Assembly: GCF_000500065.1 (NCBI RefSeq)
Contig: NZ_AYOU01000121.1
Span: 248,001-312,000, forward strand
Origin: Borrelia hispanica CRI
GTDB taxonomy: Bacteria > Spirochaetota > Spirochaetia > Borreliales > Borreliaceae
Length of the DNA: 64,000 nucleotides
Reading direction: 5' to 3'
The position numbers and the translations under genes are program-made. Below are positions 9,091-17,994 of the stretch, piece by piece. Within the stretch, counting starts at the first letter, position 1; the number at the start of each line of letters is the position of its first letter. The notes beneath the pieces were generated by a model, which was not told where the DNA came from, ran no database searches, and worked only from the letters and a program-made list of their open reading frames with translations.

Positions 9091-11134
9091 TATTTTGATC
9101 TGTTTTAAAAAATGTATTTATTGTATGTTTGATAGTTGTAAAGTTTGAGTAGTAAGTTTTGATTTTAGGTAATGATTTTAAAAATAATTTACCATAAGTT
9201 TTGTTGTAAATTCTTTTATCAAAACATACTATGATTCCATAATCTTTCGAGTCTCTAATTAGTCTTCCAAATCCTTGTTTAAATTTTATTATTGCTTGTG
9301 GTAATGTTTCTTTTATAAAAAAATTTTCATTTGTTTTTTTAGCCAATTCATTTTTTGCTATTAAGATTGGATCTGAAGGAGTTTGAAATGGCAGTTTGGG
9401 GATGATAATCATTGTTAATCGATCTCCTTTAATGTCAATTCCTTCCCAAAAATTTTTTATTCCTATAAGTACACTTTTTTGGGGTGATTTTTTGAATGAA
9501 TTTATAAGTTCATTTTTTGGTAATTGTCCTTGTATGAAAATGTTTATGTCATTTTTAAATAAAAAATCTTTGATGTTTTGACTTATGTATTCTAAACTTT
9601 TAACCGAAGTTAGGAGAATTAGGGTTCCTCCTTTGTTTAATATCACAAGTTCTTTAATATATCTTATTGATTGATTTAAAAATCCTTCTTCATTGTTAGG
9701 ATTTTCAATATCTGATGTAATTGTAAGTATTGATTGTTCTTGATAAGGAAACGGGTATGGTAAATTTTCCATTTCGATATGTTTATTACTTAAATTTAGC
9801 CCCGTTTGATTTAAAAAGTATGAAAATGATTGATTTATTATAAGAGTAGCTGATGTAAAAATTATTCTTTTTGTTCGTTGATACATGATTTTATTTAGTT
9901 CTGGACCTAAATAAATTTCTGATGTTTGAAATATAGGGATATTTTTTTTATTTTCTATCCAAAAACAAAGATTATCATCTTGATTTTCAGATATAAAATT
10001 TTGAATTAATAATTTTGTTTGATCTAAATTTTTAATTAATCTATTTAGTTCTATTTTTGCTGTTTTGTTTTCTATATTTTGTATTATTGATCTTATGGTT
10101 ATTTGATAATTTTCTAGATGATAAATGATATTTTGTAGATATGTTTTAATACGTATATAAAAGTTTGTTTTATGTGTATCACTGGTAATTCTATAAGTTG
10201 ATGGTAATTTTTCTTGTATGTTTATTATGTATTCTATGTTTTCAAAGTTTTGTATTGTTAAAATTTCAAAATCTTTCTTATAGATGTTATTTATATTTTG
10301 TCGTTTAATTATTTTATCTATTTTTATGAAAATTTGTTTTATTCCAGTTTTTGAAAAATTTTTATTAAATAAGCTTCTTGCAGCTTCTTCTAAATAGTGA
10401 GCCTCATCAACTATTATGTTTTTTATGCTAGGTAATATTAAATTAATATTTATGTTTTCTTCTTCAAAATTATTTTCATGATTTTCTTTTTCCATTAATA
10501 TTTCGTTTCTTATATAAAGGTCGTTTAAGAGTAAATGGTGATTAGTTATAATGATATCGCATTCTAATATTTTATTTCTTGCTTTTTTAAAAAGACATTT
10601 GTTCTCATTAGGACAGGTGATTTCTGAGCATGTTTCAGGATTTGCTGATACTTCTTCCCAAATTTGTTCATCTATGAAATTAAGTTCATCTTTATCTCCT
10701 GTTTTTGTGTTTTTTGCCCAGTAGGTTAATGTTTCTAAATTTTTTTTATTTAGTGTATATGTTAAAAGGCTTTTCTTGAGTTCTTCGAGTCTTCTAAGGC
10801 AGATATAATTTCGCATTCCTTTAATTATGCCAAACTTAATCTTAAAAGGAATAATCTTCTTTAAGGATTTAATATCTTTTTTTATTAGTTGTTCTTGAAG
10901 GTTAATTGATGATGTTGAAATTATGACTTTTTCTTTTGTTTGGTGAATGAAATCAATAGCAGCAATGAGATATGCAAGACTTTTGCCAGTTCCTGTTGGT
11001 GCTTCAATGACTAAAAAGTTTTCATCCCTAAATGTTTGTTTTATTTTGTCTATCATTCTAAGTTGTGTATCTCGTCTTACAAATCCTTTGATATTTAGTT
11101 CTGCTTGTTGAAGTATATATTCACTTAAGTTCAT
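9080..11134 (-). CDS. DinG/XPD-type superfamily 2 helicase with Fe-S motif
   Basis: ATP-dependent DNA helicase of the DinG/Rad3 type, 684 residues, likely acting in repair or replication-transcription conflicts. The Walker A motif APTGTGKS is at about residues 45-52 and the DEAH box appears as [10 protein letters not shown]-terminal helicase motifs include [11 protein letters not shown] and [14 protein letters not shown]. Four cysteines, C112, C169, C174 and C180, have the C-x4-C-x5-C spacing of the DinG iron-sulfur cluster, so the cluster ligands are all kept. No exonuclease domain is fused. The ATG start is preceded by a weak site. It is divergent from dus, 272 bases away. Confidence 0.85.
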   Translation of the reverse strand: MNLSEYILQQAELNIKGFVRRDTQLRMIDKIKQTFRDENFLVIEAPTGTGKSLAYLIAAIDFIHQTKEKVIISTSSINLQEQLIKKDIKSLKKIIPFKIKFGIIKGMRNYICLRRLEELKKSLLTYTLNKKNLETLTYWAKNTKTGDKDELNFIDEQIWEEVSANPETCSEITCPNENKCLFKKARNKILECDIIITNHHLLLNDLYIRNEILMEKENHENNFEEENININLILPSIKNIIVDEAHYLEEAARSLFNKNFSKTGIKQIFIKIDKIIKRQNINNIYKKDFEILTIQNFENIEYIINIQEKLPSTYRITSDTHKTNFYIRIKTYLQNIIYHLENYQITIRSIIQNIENKTAKIELNRLIKNLDQTKLLIQNFISENQDDNLCFWIENKKNIPIFQTSEIYLGPELNKIMYQRTKRIIFTSATLIINQSFSYFLNQTGLNLSNKHIEMENLPYPFPYQEQSILTITSDIENPNNEEGFLNQSIRYIKELVILNKGGTLILLTSVKSLEYISQNIKDFLFKNDINIFIQGQLPKNELINSFKKSPQKSVLIGIKNFWEGIDIKGDRLTMIIIPKLPFQTPSDPILIAKNELAKKTNENFFIKETLPQAIIKFKQGFGRLIRDSKDYGIIVCFDKRIYNKTYGKLFLKSLPKIKTYYSNFTTIKHTINTFFKTDQNINP

Positions 11135-11406
11135 TTATTCAGCATCCTTTTACTATTTTTACAAATTTTTATGTACTGTGATTAATTTTATTGTACAATT
11201 TAAAGTTTTTTATATTTTATATTATGATATTGCAAATTTGTTATTGTTGTTCATTTTCATAGGTAGTTTTAATATATTTTTATATATCATTTAGATTGTA
11301 AGTAAATTTTTATCATTGCTTTTGATTTTAAAATTTATGTTTAAGTCATTCCTTTACCATGTTATTTTCTTGTTATATTATTTATTTTATGACTTTTTTA
11401 AATAAT

Positions 11407-12384
11407 ATGAAGCGTCCCATTATGATTTTAGCTCCAATGGAAGATGTTACAGATACTGTTTTTAGAAATTTAGTTCATTTTATGGGAAATGGAAAGTATG
11501 GTCCTGATATTTATTTTACTGAATTTATTTCTGTAAAAGGACTTTTAAATAAATCAAAGAACTCAATACAACATATTTTGACAAAAAATGATGAGCTTAG
11601 TCGACCTTTGATTGCTCAAATTTGGGGTGATGACCCTGATAAGTTTGTGAAGGCAATAGAAATTTTGAGTAATTTGGGATTTTGGGGCATTGATCTTAAT
11701 ATGGGTTGTCCAAAGAAAAAAATAGTTAAAAAAGGTGTTTGTTCTGCTTTGATTAATAATAAGTCCTTAGCCCATGAAATAATTATTGCAAGTAAAGAGG
11801 CATGTTTAAAACATGGATTACCTCTTAGTGTTAAAACTAGACATGGTTTTTTTTGTTCTGAGGTTGAAGATTGGTTGGGTTTTTTACTTAAATTAGGTAT
11901 TGATATGTTAACCGTGCATCCTAGGCTTGTTATTAATCAAAGTGAAGGGCCTATAGATGTTAATGTATTTGATGAACTTGTTAAATTAAGAAATGAAATT
12001 AATCCTTATGTAGTAATTATTGGAAATGGAGATGTTTTAAGTTTAAATCAGGCATATCAAATGATTAATAGGTATTCTATTGATGGGATAATGTTTGGTC
12101 GTGGAATATTAAAAAATTTAAACTTGTTTAGAATAGATGAGCCTAACTTTTTAAATAGTGATTTAAATTTTAGGTTAAATATATTAAAATTGCACATAAC
12201 GGATTTTCATTCTACTTGGGGTATTACTAAAGATTTTAATAAACTTAAGAAGTATTTTAAAATTTATTTTAATGAAAATGAAATATGTAGTGAATATTTT
12301 TATAATATTATGAGCTCAAGTAATTATGATGAACTTTTTGAAAATCTAAATCGAATTAATGTTGTAGGAGATAAGCTTAAATAA
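11407..12384 (+). CDS. tRNA-dihydrouridine synthase
   Basis: Flavin-dependent reduction of uridine to dihydrouridine in tRNA D-loops. PMEDVTD near the start binds FMN. NMGCPKKKIVKKGVC holds the catalytic cysteine, and IIGNGDV and GIMFGRG match the phosphate-binding end of the TIM barrel. The open frame reaches back to 11359, but the family N-terminus corresponds to the ATG at 11407 (MKRPIMILAPMEDV). No start here has a clear ribosome site. The C-terminal part is somewhat short and diverged. The stop overlaps the valS ATG by one base, so the two are co-translated. Subfamily (A, B or C) cannot be set by eye. Confidence 0.88.
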   Translation: MKRPIMILAPMEDVTDTVFRNLVHFMGNGKYGPDIYFTEFISVKGLLNKSKNSIQHILTKNDELSRPLIAQIWGDDPDKFVKAIEILSNLGFWGIDLNMGCPKKKIVKKGVCSALINNKSLAHEIIIASKEACLKHGLPLSVKTRHGFFCSEVEDWLGFLLKLGIDMLTVHPRLVINQSEGPIDVNVFDELVKLRNEINPYVVIIGNGDVLSLNQAYQMINRYSIDGIMFGRGILKNLNLFRIDEPNFLNSDLNFRLNILKLHITDFHSTWGITKDFNKLKKYFKIYFNENEICSEYFYNIMSSSNYDELFENLNRINVVGDKLK

Positions 12385-15017
12385 TGAGCGAAGAACTTTC
12401 AAGCAGTTACGATCCTAAAGTTTTTGAGGATAAAATTTATAAGAGATGGTTGGATAATGGTGTCTTTAGTCCTAATGATAAGATTGAATTAAAATTTAGC
12501 ATGGTAGCACCTCCTCCAAATGTTACAGGTATTCTTCATATGGGACATGCTCTTAATTTTACTTTGCAAGATATTCTTGTTCGTTATAAAAGGATGAAGG
12601 GATTTAATACTCTTTGGCTTTTTGGTACAGATCATGCTGGAATTGCAACTCAGACAGTTTTTGAAAAACAACTTAGAGAAAGTGGCAAAAGTAAAGATGA
12701 TTTTAGTCGTGAAGAATTTATTGAAGGAATTCTTGAATTAAAAAATAAGCATAGAAAAATAATTGTTAATCAGGTAGAAAAGCTTGGGGCTTCTTATGAT
12801 CATTTGCGTGAGAGGTTTACTCTTGATGATGGACTTTCAAGGGCTGTTAATAAAGTTTTTATTGATTTATATAATAAGGGGCTAATTTATAAGGGAGAAT
12901 ATCTTGTAAATCTTGATCCTGGTTCTGGAAGTGTTGTGAGTGATGAAGAAGTTGAATATAAGGAAATTTTGGGTAAGATTTATTTTGTTAAATATTTATT
13001 GTGTGATGGTAGTTTTATTGAAGTTGCAACTACTAGACCTGAGACAATGTTTGGAGATGTAGCTATTGCTGTTAATCCCAATGATGAGAGATATAAATCT
13101 TTAATTGGGAGAGAGGTTATAGTTCCTATTGCAAATAGAAAAATTAAGATAATAGCTGATGATTATGTTGATATGGAATTTGGTAGTGGTGCTTTAAAAA
13201 TAACGCCTGCTCATGATCCTAATGATTTTGATATTGCAAAAAGGCATAATCTTGCCAAGATAAATATTTTGAATAAGAATGCAAAGCTTAATGAAAATGT
13301 TCCAATTGAGTATCAAGGTTTAAGTGTTAGTGCAGCAAGAAGTAAAATAGAAAAAGATTTAATAGACAAAGGATTTTTAATAGATGTTAAAAATCATAAG
13401 CATCAGGTTGGGCATTGTCATAGATCTGGAGAAGTTATTGAACCTTATTTGTCAAATCAGTGGTTTGTAAGGATGAAACCGTTAGCCGATGCTGCTTTAC
13501 AAGCATTAATTGATGGTAAGATTAGGTTTTATCCTAAAAAATGGGAAAATACATATAAACATTGGTTATCCAATATTAAAGATTGGTGTATATCTAGACA
13601 GTTGGTTTGGGGACATAGGATTCCTGCTTGGTATGATGTTCAGACAGGAGAGATTGTTGTTAGTGAATTTGATCCTTCATTGAGTGAGCGTTATAGTGGA
13701 AGAAGTTTTATTAGAGATTCAGATGTACTTGATACTTGGTTTTCTTCTTGGTTGTGGCCATTTTCTTCTCTTGGATGGCCAGATGTGACTTTTGATCTTA
13801 AAAATTATTATCCTACAACTACTTTAGTTACTGCTTATGACATAATATTTTTTTGGGTAGCAAGGATGGTAATGGCAGGAATTGAATTTATGGGAGAAGT
13901 TCCATTTAGAGATATATATATAACTCCTCTTTTAAGAGATAAAAAGGGACAAAAGATGTCAAAATCTTTAGGTAATGGTATAGATCCTCTAAAGATTATC
14001 GATCAGTATGGAAGTGATGCATTACGATTTACTCTTTCATTTTTGTCCGTACAAGGACAGGATTTGAACATTGACACTAAAGATTTTATGTTTGGGGCTA
14101 AATTTGCAAATAAAGTATTTAATGCATCTAAGTTTATTTTATCAAATTTAAAGGGTAGGTTAGTATTAGATAGTTTGGAATTTGATGACATTGATAAGTG
14201 GCTAATTACAAGGTTAAATTCAACTATTGCTGCTATAGATTGTTCATTTGAAAATTATAAGTATAATGAAGCTACAAAAGCGGTATATGAATTTTTTTGG
14301 AATGATTTTTGTGATTGGTATATTGAAATTAGTAAGATTAATTTATATAGTGATGATTTTGATTTACAGAATATAACTATTTCTAAATTAATTTTTTTCC
14401 TAAAAGAATCTTTACTTATTATGCATCCCTTTATTCCTTTTATTACCGAAGAAATTTATTCTAAGGTTATGTCGTTAAAAGATATATTGGCTTTGAAAAA
14501 GTATCCTGAATTTACAGTTCAAAGAGATTTTAGAGAAGAATTTCAGCAATTTAATTTATTTAAAGACTTTATTATTTCAATGAGAACTCTTAGAAGTGAA
14601 TTTAATATAGTTCCTAATGTTAAGATTAATGTTGCTTTGAAATTTGATAATACTTTTCAGTCTGAAAAGTATTTTAAAAAAAATGAATATATTGCAAAAA
14701 AACTTATTAATTTTGATTGTATTTTTTACAATGAAAATTATGAAAATATGATAGGAGTTCCTAATGTTAATTTTGAGAGTTTTGCAGATATTAAAAATCT
14801 CATAGATACTGATAAAGAACTTACAAAACTTAGTAAACAATTAGAAAAATATGAAAAACTTAAAAATGTAACTCTTCAAAAGCTTGAGAATCAAAACTTT
14901 TTATCAAATGCTCCTGATGAGATTATTAATTTTGAGAAGTTAAAATTAGAAGAATTTGATTCTTTTATTGTGAGAATTAGTAATTATATTTCTAATTTAA
15001 AGAAATCTAATTACTAA
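12384..15017 (+). CDS. valS: Valyl-tRNA synthetase
   Basis: Class I aminoacyl-tRNA synthetase charging tRNA-Val, 877 residues, cytoplasmic. The HIGH motif is HMGHAL within PPPNVTGILHMGHAL near residue 45. The KMSKS motif is intact in KGQKMSKSLGNGIDP near residue 525. The editing domain lies between them, with TTRPETMFGDVAIAVNP. The Val-specific anticodon domain is followed by a C-terminal coiled coil (about residues 810-877) typical of ValS. Translation is coupled to dus through a TAATG overlap. Length, motif order and full conservation leave no realistic alternative. Confidence 0.98.
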   Translation: MSEELSSSYDPKVFEDKIYKRWLDNGVFSPNDKIELKFSMVAPPPNVTGILHMGHALNFTLQDILVRYKRMKGFNTLWLFGTDHAGIATQTVFEKQLRESGKSKDDFSREEFIEGILELKNKHRKIIVNQVEKLGASYDHLRERFTLDDGLSRAVNKVFIDLYNKGLIYKGEYLVNLDPGSGSVVSDEEVEYKEILGKIYFVKYLLCDGSFIEVATTRPETMFGDVAIAVNPNDERYKSLIGREVIVPIANRKIKIIADDYVDMEFGSGALKITPAHDPNDFDIAKRHNLAKINILNKNAKLNENVPIEYQGLSVSAARSKIEKDLIDKGFLIDVKNHKHQVGHCHRSGEVIEPYLSNQWFVRMKPLADAALQALIDGKIRFYPKKWENTYKHWLSNIKDWCISRQLVWGHRIPAWYDVQTGEIVVSEFDPSLSERYSGRSFIRDSDVLDTWFSSWLWPFSSLGWPDVTFDLKNYYPTTTLVTAYDIIFFWVARMVMAGIEFMGEVPFRDIYITPLLRDKKGQKMSKSLGNGIDPLKIIDQYGSDALRFTLSFLSVQGQDLNIDTKDFMFGAKFANKVFNASKFILSNLKGRLVLDSLEFDDIDKWLITRLNSTIAAIDCSFENYKYNEATKAVYEFFWNDFCDWYIEISKINLYSDDFDLQNITISKLIFFLKESLLIMHPFIPFITEEIYSKVMSLKDILALKKYPEFTVQRDFREEFQQFNLFKDFIISMRTLRSEFNIVPNVKINVALKFDNTFQSEKYFKKNEYIAKKLINFDCIFYNENYENMIGVPNVNFESFADIKNLIDTDKELTKLSKQLEKYEKLKNVTLQKLENQNFLSNAPDEIINFEKLKLEEFDSFIVRISNYISNLKKSNY

Positions 15018-15033
15018 TTAGAATTTGTTTGTA

Positions 15034-15711
15034 TTATTCTTTTTGTGCTACTAACATATGTCTTTTGTTATTAAATCCTTTTATTTTAAGATAATTAAAA
15101 TTGGCAAGTTTTAATCCGTCTTTTACAATTCTTGCTGCAGAAAATGTTGAGAGTTTTGTTCCGGTTTTGCTTTTTTGTGAGATTATTGTAAATATTTCTT
15201 TGTTCCACATTCTAATATTTTTGCTTGGAGTAAATCCATCTAAAAACCAGTAATCTATGTACTTTGGTAATTCTTTAAGTTTGTCTTTAGCATCACCAAT
15301 GAGAATTTTTAAATTAATATTATTTGATATTTGATATTTTATATTTTTTATTGGTATTTTTGGATATTTTTTAAGCATTATCTTGAAATATTGTATATCG
15401 TTATTAAAAAATTGTGATATTTTTTTTATTTGTTCTTTTTTTAATGGAAATTTTTCAATTGAGTAATAGTTAATTTTTGTTTTAATATTGTTTTCTATTA
15501 AATATTTTAAGAGGGCTATTAAATTTAGCCCTGTTCCAAATCCTAATTCTGCAATTTTTATGTTTTTGGCGGTTGCAAGTTCTTTTTCTAGTTTACATCC
15601 TTTAATAAATACGTAATTGCTCTCTTCAAGTCCATATTGAGGATCATAATAAATATCTTTAAATTTACTTGAATATATAGTCTTACCTTGGAATATTAAT
15701 TTGTGAGTCAT
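15034..15711 (-). CDS. mnmD: tRNA (5-methylaminomethyl-2-thiouridine) methyltransferase, free-standing MnmD
   Basis: A 225-residue protein matching only the methyltransferase half of MnmC (DUF752 family), which converts nm5U34 to mnm5U34 with S-adenosylmethionine in tRNAs for split codon boxes. The N-terminus runs DIYYDPQYGLEESNYVFIKG, then the SAM site IAELGFGTGLN, then WFLDGFTPSKNIRMW containing the DGF.P.k...W signature, and a TFSAA.IV motif. The FAD oxidoreductase half is absent here; an MnmC-like oxidase is encoded separately at 32993-34072. The gene is convergent with valS. It has no obvious promoter of its own beyond AT-rich sequence around a hairpin at 15736-15766. Confidence 0.85.
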   Translation of the reverse strand: MTHKLIFQGKTIYSSKFKDIYYDPQYGLEESNYVFIKGCKLEKELATAKNIKIAELGFGTGLNLIALLKYLIENNIKTKINYYSIEKFPLKKEQIKKISQFFNNDIQYFKIMLKKYPKIPIKNIKYQISNNINLKILIGDAKDKLKELPKYIDYWFLDGFTPSKNIRMWNKEIFTIISQKSKTGTKLSTFSAARIVKDGLKLANFNYLKIKGFNNKRHMLVAQKE

Positions 15712-15735
15712 TTTTATAAATAAATTACAAGATAA

Positions 15736-15766
15736 TAATTTAATCTCTCTAGGAGAGAATAAATTA
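15736..15766. repeat. 31-base hairpin upstream of mnmD
   Basis: Inverted repeat with arms TAATTTA (15736-15742) and TAAATTA (15760-15766) enclosing a CTCTC / GAGAG stem with a three-base loop, broken by a single A-A mismatch. It lies 25 bases upstream of the mnmD start and could be a transcript structure in the leader or a protein-binding dyad. No run of T follows on the minus strand, so a terminator is unlikely. Confidence 0.5.
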
Positions 15767-15880
15767 AAAAATCCATTACTCTTAAAGACAATAACAGTAA
15801 TGTTATATATATTAACCCTGAATTTTGTTTGACTAGTATAATAGGATGTAGCTACTAAATTTAAACATTGTTACCTTTAA

Positions 15881-15915
15881 AGAGAAACTAAATCATGATT
15901 TAGTTTCTCTTTTTT
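15881..15915. terminator. Perfect 30-bp palindrome with T-run downstream of groES
   Basis: Arms 15881-15895 and 15896-15910 are exact reverse complements (AGAGAAACTAAATCA and its mate), followed on the + strand by five more T at 15911-15915. On the minus strand it lies 15 bases past the groES stop and is followed by a shorter TTTAA, so it should end groES transcripts. The better T-run faces the other way, so it may work in both directions. It contains no spacer between arms, so the RNA loop must take bases from the centre. Confidence 0.7.
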
Positions 15916-15924
15916 CTTATTCTT

Positions 15925-16197
15925 TTATTCTTCTATAATGGCTATTATTTCTTTTGCTTTTAGAATTAGGTGCTCTTTATCTTCAATCTTCACGGCAGCT
16001 CCAGCATATTTTTCATAAAGCACTGTGTCTCCGACTTTAACATTAATGTCTTCTTTGTTGGAGCCAATAGCCATAACTGTTCCAATATGTGTTTTCTCTT
16101 TTGCATTTTCTGGTATATATAATCCTGAAGTTGTTTTACTTTCGGCTTCTTTTATTTTTATTAAAACTCTATCAGCTAAAGGTTTAATATTTTTCAT
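15925..16197 (-). CDS. groES: Co-chaperonin GroES
   Basis: Heptameric lid of the GroEL folding chamber, 90 residues. [24 protein letters not shown] is interrupted here only by normal family variation and includes the mobile loop. [25 protein letters not shown] is the usual C-terminal half. The open frame extends to a TTG at 16203, but the ATG at 16195-16197 is preferred because it lies 9 bases from the AAGGAGA site at 16207-16213. groEL is not adjacent, which is known for Borrelia. A sigma-70 promoter lies 30 to 60 bases upstream; no CIRCE-type inverted repeat is visible. The gene ends at a strong palindromic terminator. Confidence 0.97.
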   Translation of the reverse strand: MKNIKPLADRVLIKIKEAESKTTSGLYIPENAKEKTHIGTVMAIGSNKEDINVKVGDTVLYEKYAGAAVKIEDKEHLILKAKEIIAIIEE

Positions 16198-16227
16198 TTT
16201 CAAACATCTCCTTAATTTGATAATATA

Positions 16228-16257
16228 AATATACGAAAAAGTGAAGTGTTAAGTCAA
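16228..16257 (-). promoter_or_regulatory. groES promoter
   Basis: On the minus strand TTGACT (16257-16252), an 18-base spacer and TATATT (16233-16228). This places the start of transcription about 20 bases before the GroES ATG ribosome site. It is a good match to the Borrelia sigma-70 consensus. Confidence 0.65.
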
Positions 16258-16273
16258 TATCTTTTAATAACAC

Positions 16274-16302
16274 TTGAAAATTAGCTTTATTTTAAAGATA
16301 AT
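16274..16302 (+). promoter_or_regulatory. Promoter of the ABC-F gene
   Basis: TTGAAA at 16274-16279, a 17-base spacer and GATAAT at 16297-16302, about 38 bases before the TTG start of the ABC-F gene. It is back to back with the groES promoter and fits the divergent arrangement. Confidence 0.55.
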
Positions 16303-16340
16303 TCTTTTAATAAAATGTCAAGTTTAGGTGGAAAAATAGT

Positions 16341-17972
16341 TTGATAAGAGTAAATAATTTAGAAGTTACATTTGGAGAGAGAGTTTTATTTCAAGATGTA
16401 AATATTAAGTTTTCTTCTGGAAATTGTTATGGAATAATAGGAGCTAATGGTGCAGGTAAGAGCACTTTTTTGAAAGTTTTGGGTGGCACGATTGAGCCTA
16501 GTAAGGGTGAAATATTAATTGCTAAGAATCAAAGAATGGCTGTTCTTGAACAAAATCAATTTGCATATGATGATTTTCAAGTTATTGATACTGTGATTAT
16601 GGGGCATAAAAAGCTTTATTCTATTCAAAAAGAAAAAGATGAAATTTATGCAAAACTTGATTTTAATGATGAGGATGGCATTAGAGCAGGAGAACTTGAG
16701 GCAGAGTTTGCTGATCTTGGAGGTTATGAAGCAGAATCTAATGCTGCAGTTCTTTTAAGGGGGTTAGGTATAGATGAGTCTCTGCATTTTAGTTTAATGA
16801 GAGATGTTGAGGCGGCCTTAAAAGTGAGAATACTTTTAGCTCAGGCTCTTTTTGGTGATCCTGATATATTGCTTCTTGATGAGCCTACTAATAATCTTGA
16901 TATTCAATCGATTAAGTGGTTGGAAGAATTTTTAATTAATTTTGAAAATACAGTTATTGTTGTCTCACATGATAGGCACTTTTTAAATCAAGTTTGTACT
17001 CATATTGTTGATATTGATTATGGAAAAATTCAAGTTTATCTTGGTAATTATGATTTTTGGTATGAAACTAGTCGAATACTTAATAAGCAATTGAAAGATG
17101 CTAAGAAAAGATCTGAAGAGAAAATAGCAGAACTTAAGACTTTTATTCAAAGATTTTCAAGTAATGCATCAAAATCTCGCCAAGCAACTTCAAGAAAAAA
17201 GTTGATTGAAAAAATTAAAGTTGAAGATTTAAAACCGTCTTCAAGAAAATTTCCTTATGTTAATTTTAAAATTGAACGGGATCTTGGCAAAAATGTTATC
17301 ACAATTAAAAATTTAACCAAAGAATTTGAGGGACAATTTATTTTAAACAAATTTAGTATTGTCGTAGAACCTGGACAAAAGATTGTTTTTTTAGGTAGTC
17401 CAATTTCAGCAAGTTATCTTTTTGATATCATTACTAATGAAGACAGAGATTATAAGGGACATTATGAATGGGGTTCTACTGTTAATTTTGAGTATTTTAA
17501 AAAGGATAATGAAGAATATTTTAATGTAAATTTAAGTTTAATAGATTGGCTTAGACAATATTCTAAAGAAGGCGATGAGACTTATATTAGAGGGTTTTTG
17601 GGGAGGATGCTTTTTAGTCAAGATGAGGCTTTAAAGGGAGTTAATGTTCTCTCAGGAGGTGAAAAGGTAAGATGTATGCTTTCAAAGATAATGCTTAGTG
17701 GTGCTAATGTATTATTATTGGATCAACCAACTAATCATTTAGATCTAGAGGCAATTACATCTCTAAATACTGGACTTAAAGATTTTAAGGGAGTTGTTTT
17801 GTTTACATCTCATGATCATCAGTTTATTGATACAATTGCTAATAGAATTATTGAATTTACTCCTAATGGCATAATTGATCGTTTTATGACTTTTTCTGAG
17901 TATATTGAGGATGTCAAAGTTAAGGAATTGCGGGATAAACTTTATGAAGGACATTCCATATTGAAACTTTAA
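16341..17972 (+). CDS. ABC-F ATPase, YbiT-like, with a degenerate second site
   Basis: Soluble 543-residue protein with two ABC domains and the YbiT-type linker (about residues 240-310, containing SANASKSRQATSR-like residues), expected to act at the ribosome rather than in transport. Domain 1 has a good Walker A (GANGAGKST, 34-42) and LLLDEPTNNLD with E181. Its signature region (about 152-163) lacks LSGGQ, as I recall for E. coli YbiT too. Domain 2 has a good signature, LSGGE at 437-441. Its Walker A has become GSPISASYL (352-360) without the lysine, and its Walker B is followed by Q462 instead of glutamate. Only one composite ATP site looks competent. Start TTG at 16341 with AGGTGG about 9 bases upstream. 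Confidence 0.88.
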   Translation: MIRVNNLEVTFGERVLFQDVNIKFSSGNCYGIIGANGAGKSTFLKVLGGTIEPSKGEILIAKNQRMAVLEQNQFAYDDFQVIDTVIMGHKKLYSIQKEKDEIYAKLDFNDEDGIRAGELEAEFADLGGYEAESNAAVLLRGLGIDESLHFSLMRDVEAALKVRILLAQALFGDPDILLLDEPTNNLDIQSIKWLEEFLINFENTVIVVSHDRHFLNQVCTHIVDIDYGKIQVYLGNYDFWYETSRILNKQLKDAKKRSEEKIAELKTFIQRFSSNASKSRQATSRKKLIEKIKVEDLKPSSRKFPYVNFKIERDLGKNVITIKNLTKEFEGQFILNKFSIVVEPGQKIVFLGSPISASYLFDIITNEDRDYKGHYEWGSTVNFEYFKKDNEEYFNVNLSLIDWLRQYSKEGDETYIRGFLGRMLFSQDEALKGVNVLSGGEKVRCMLSKIMLSGANVLLLDQPTNHLDLEAITSLNTGLKDFKGVVLFTSHDHQFIDTIANRIIEFTPNGIIDRFMTFSEYIEDVKVKELRDKLYEGHSILKL

Positions 17973-17994
17973 TCACATTTTTGTTCATTACAGG

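Noticed and set aside
16204-16340. CIRCE element (HrcA operator) upstream of groES
   Set aside because: No nine-base inverted repeat with nine-base spacer of the CIRCE type is present.
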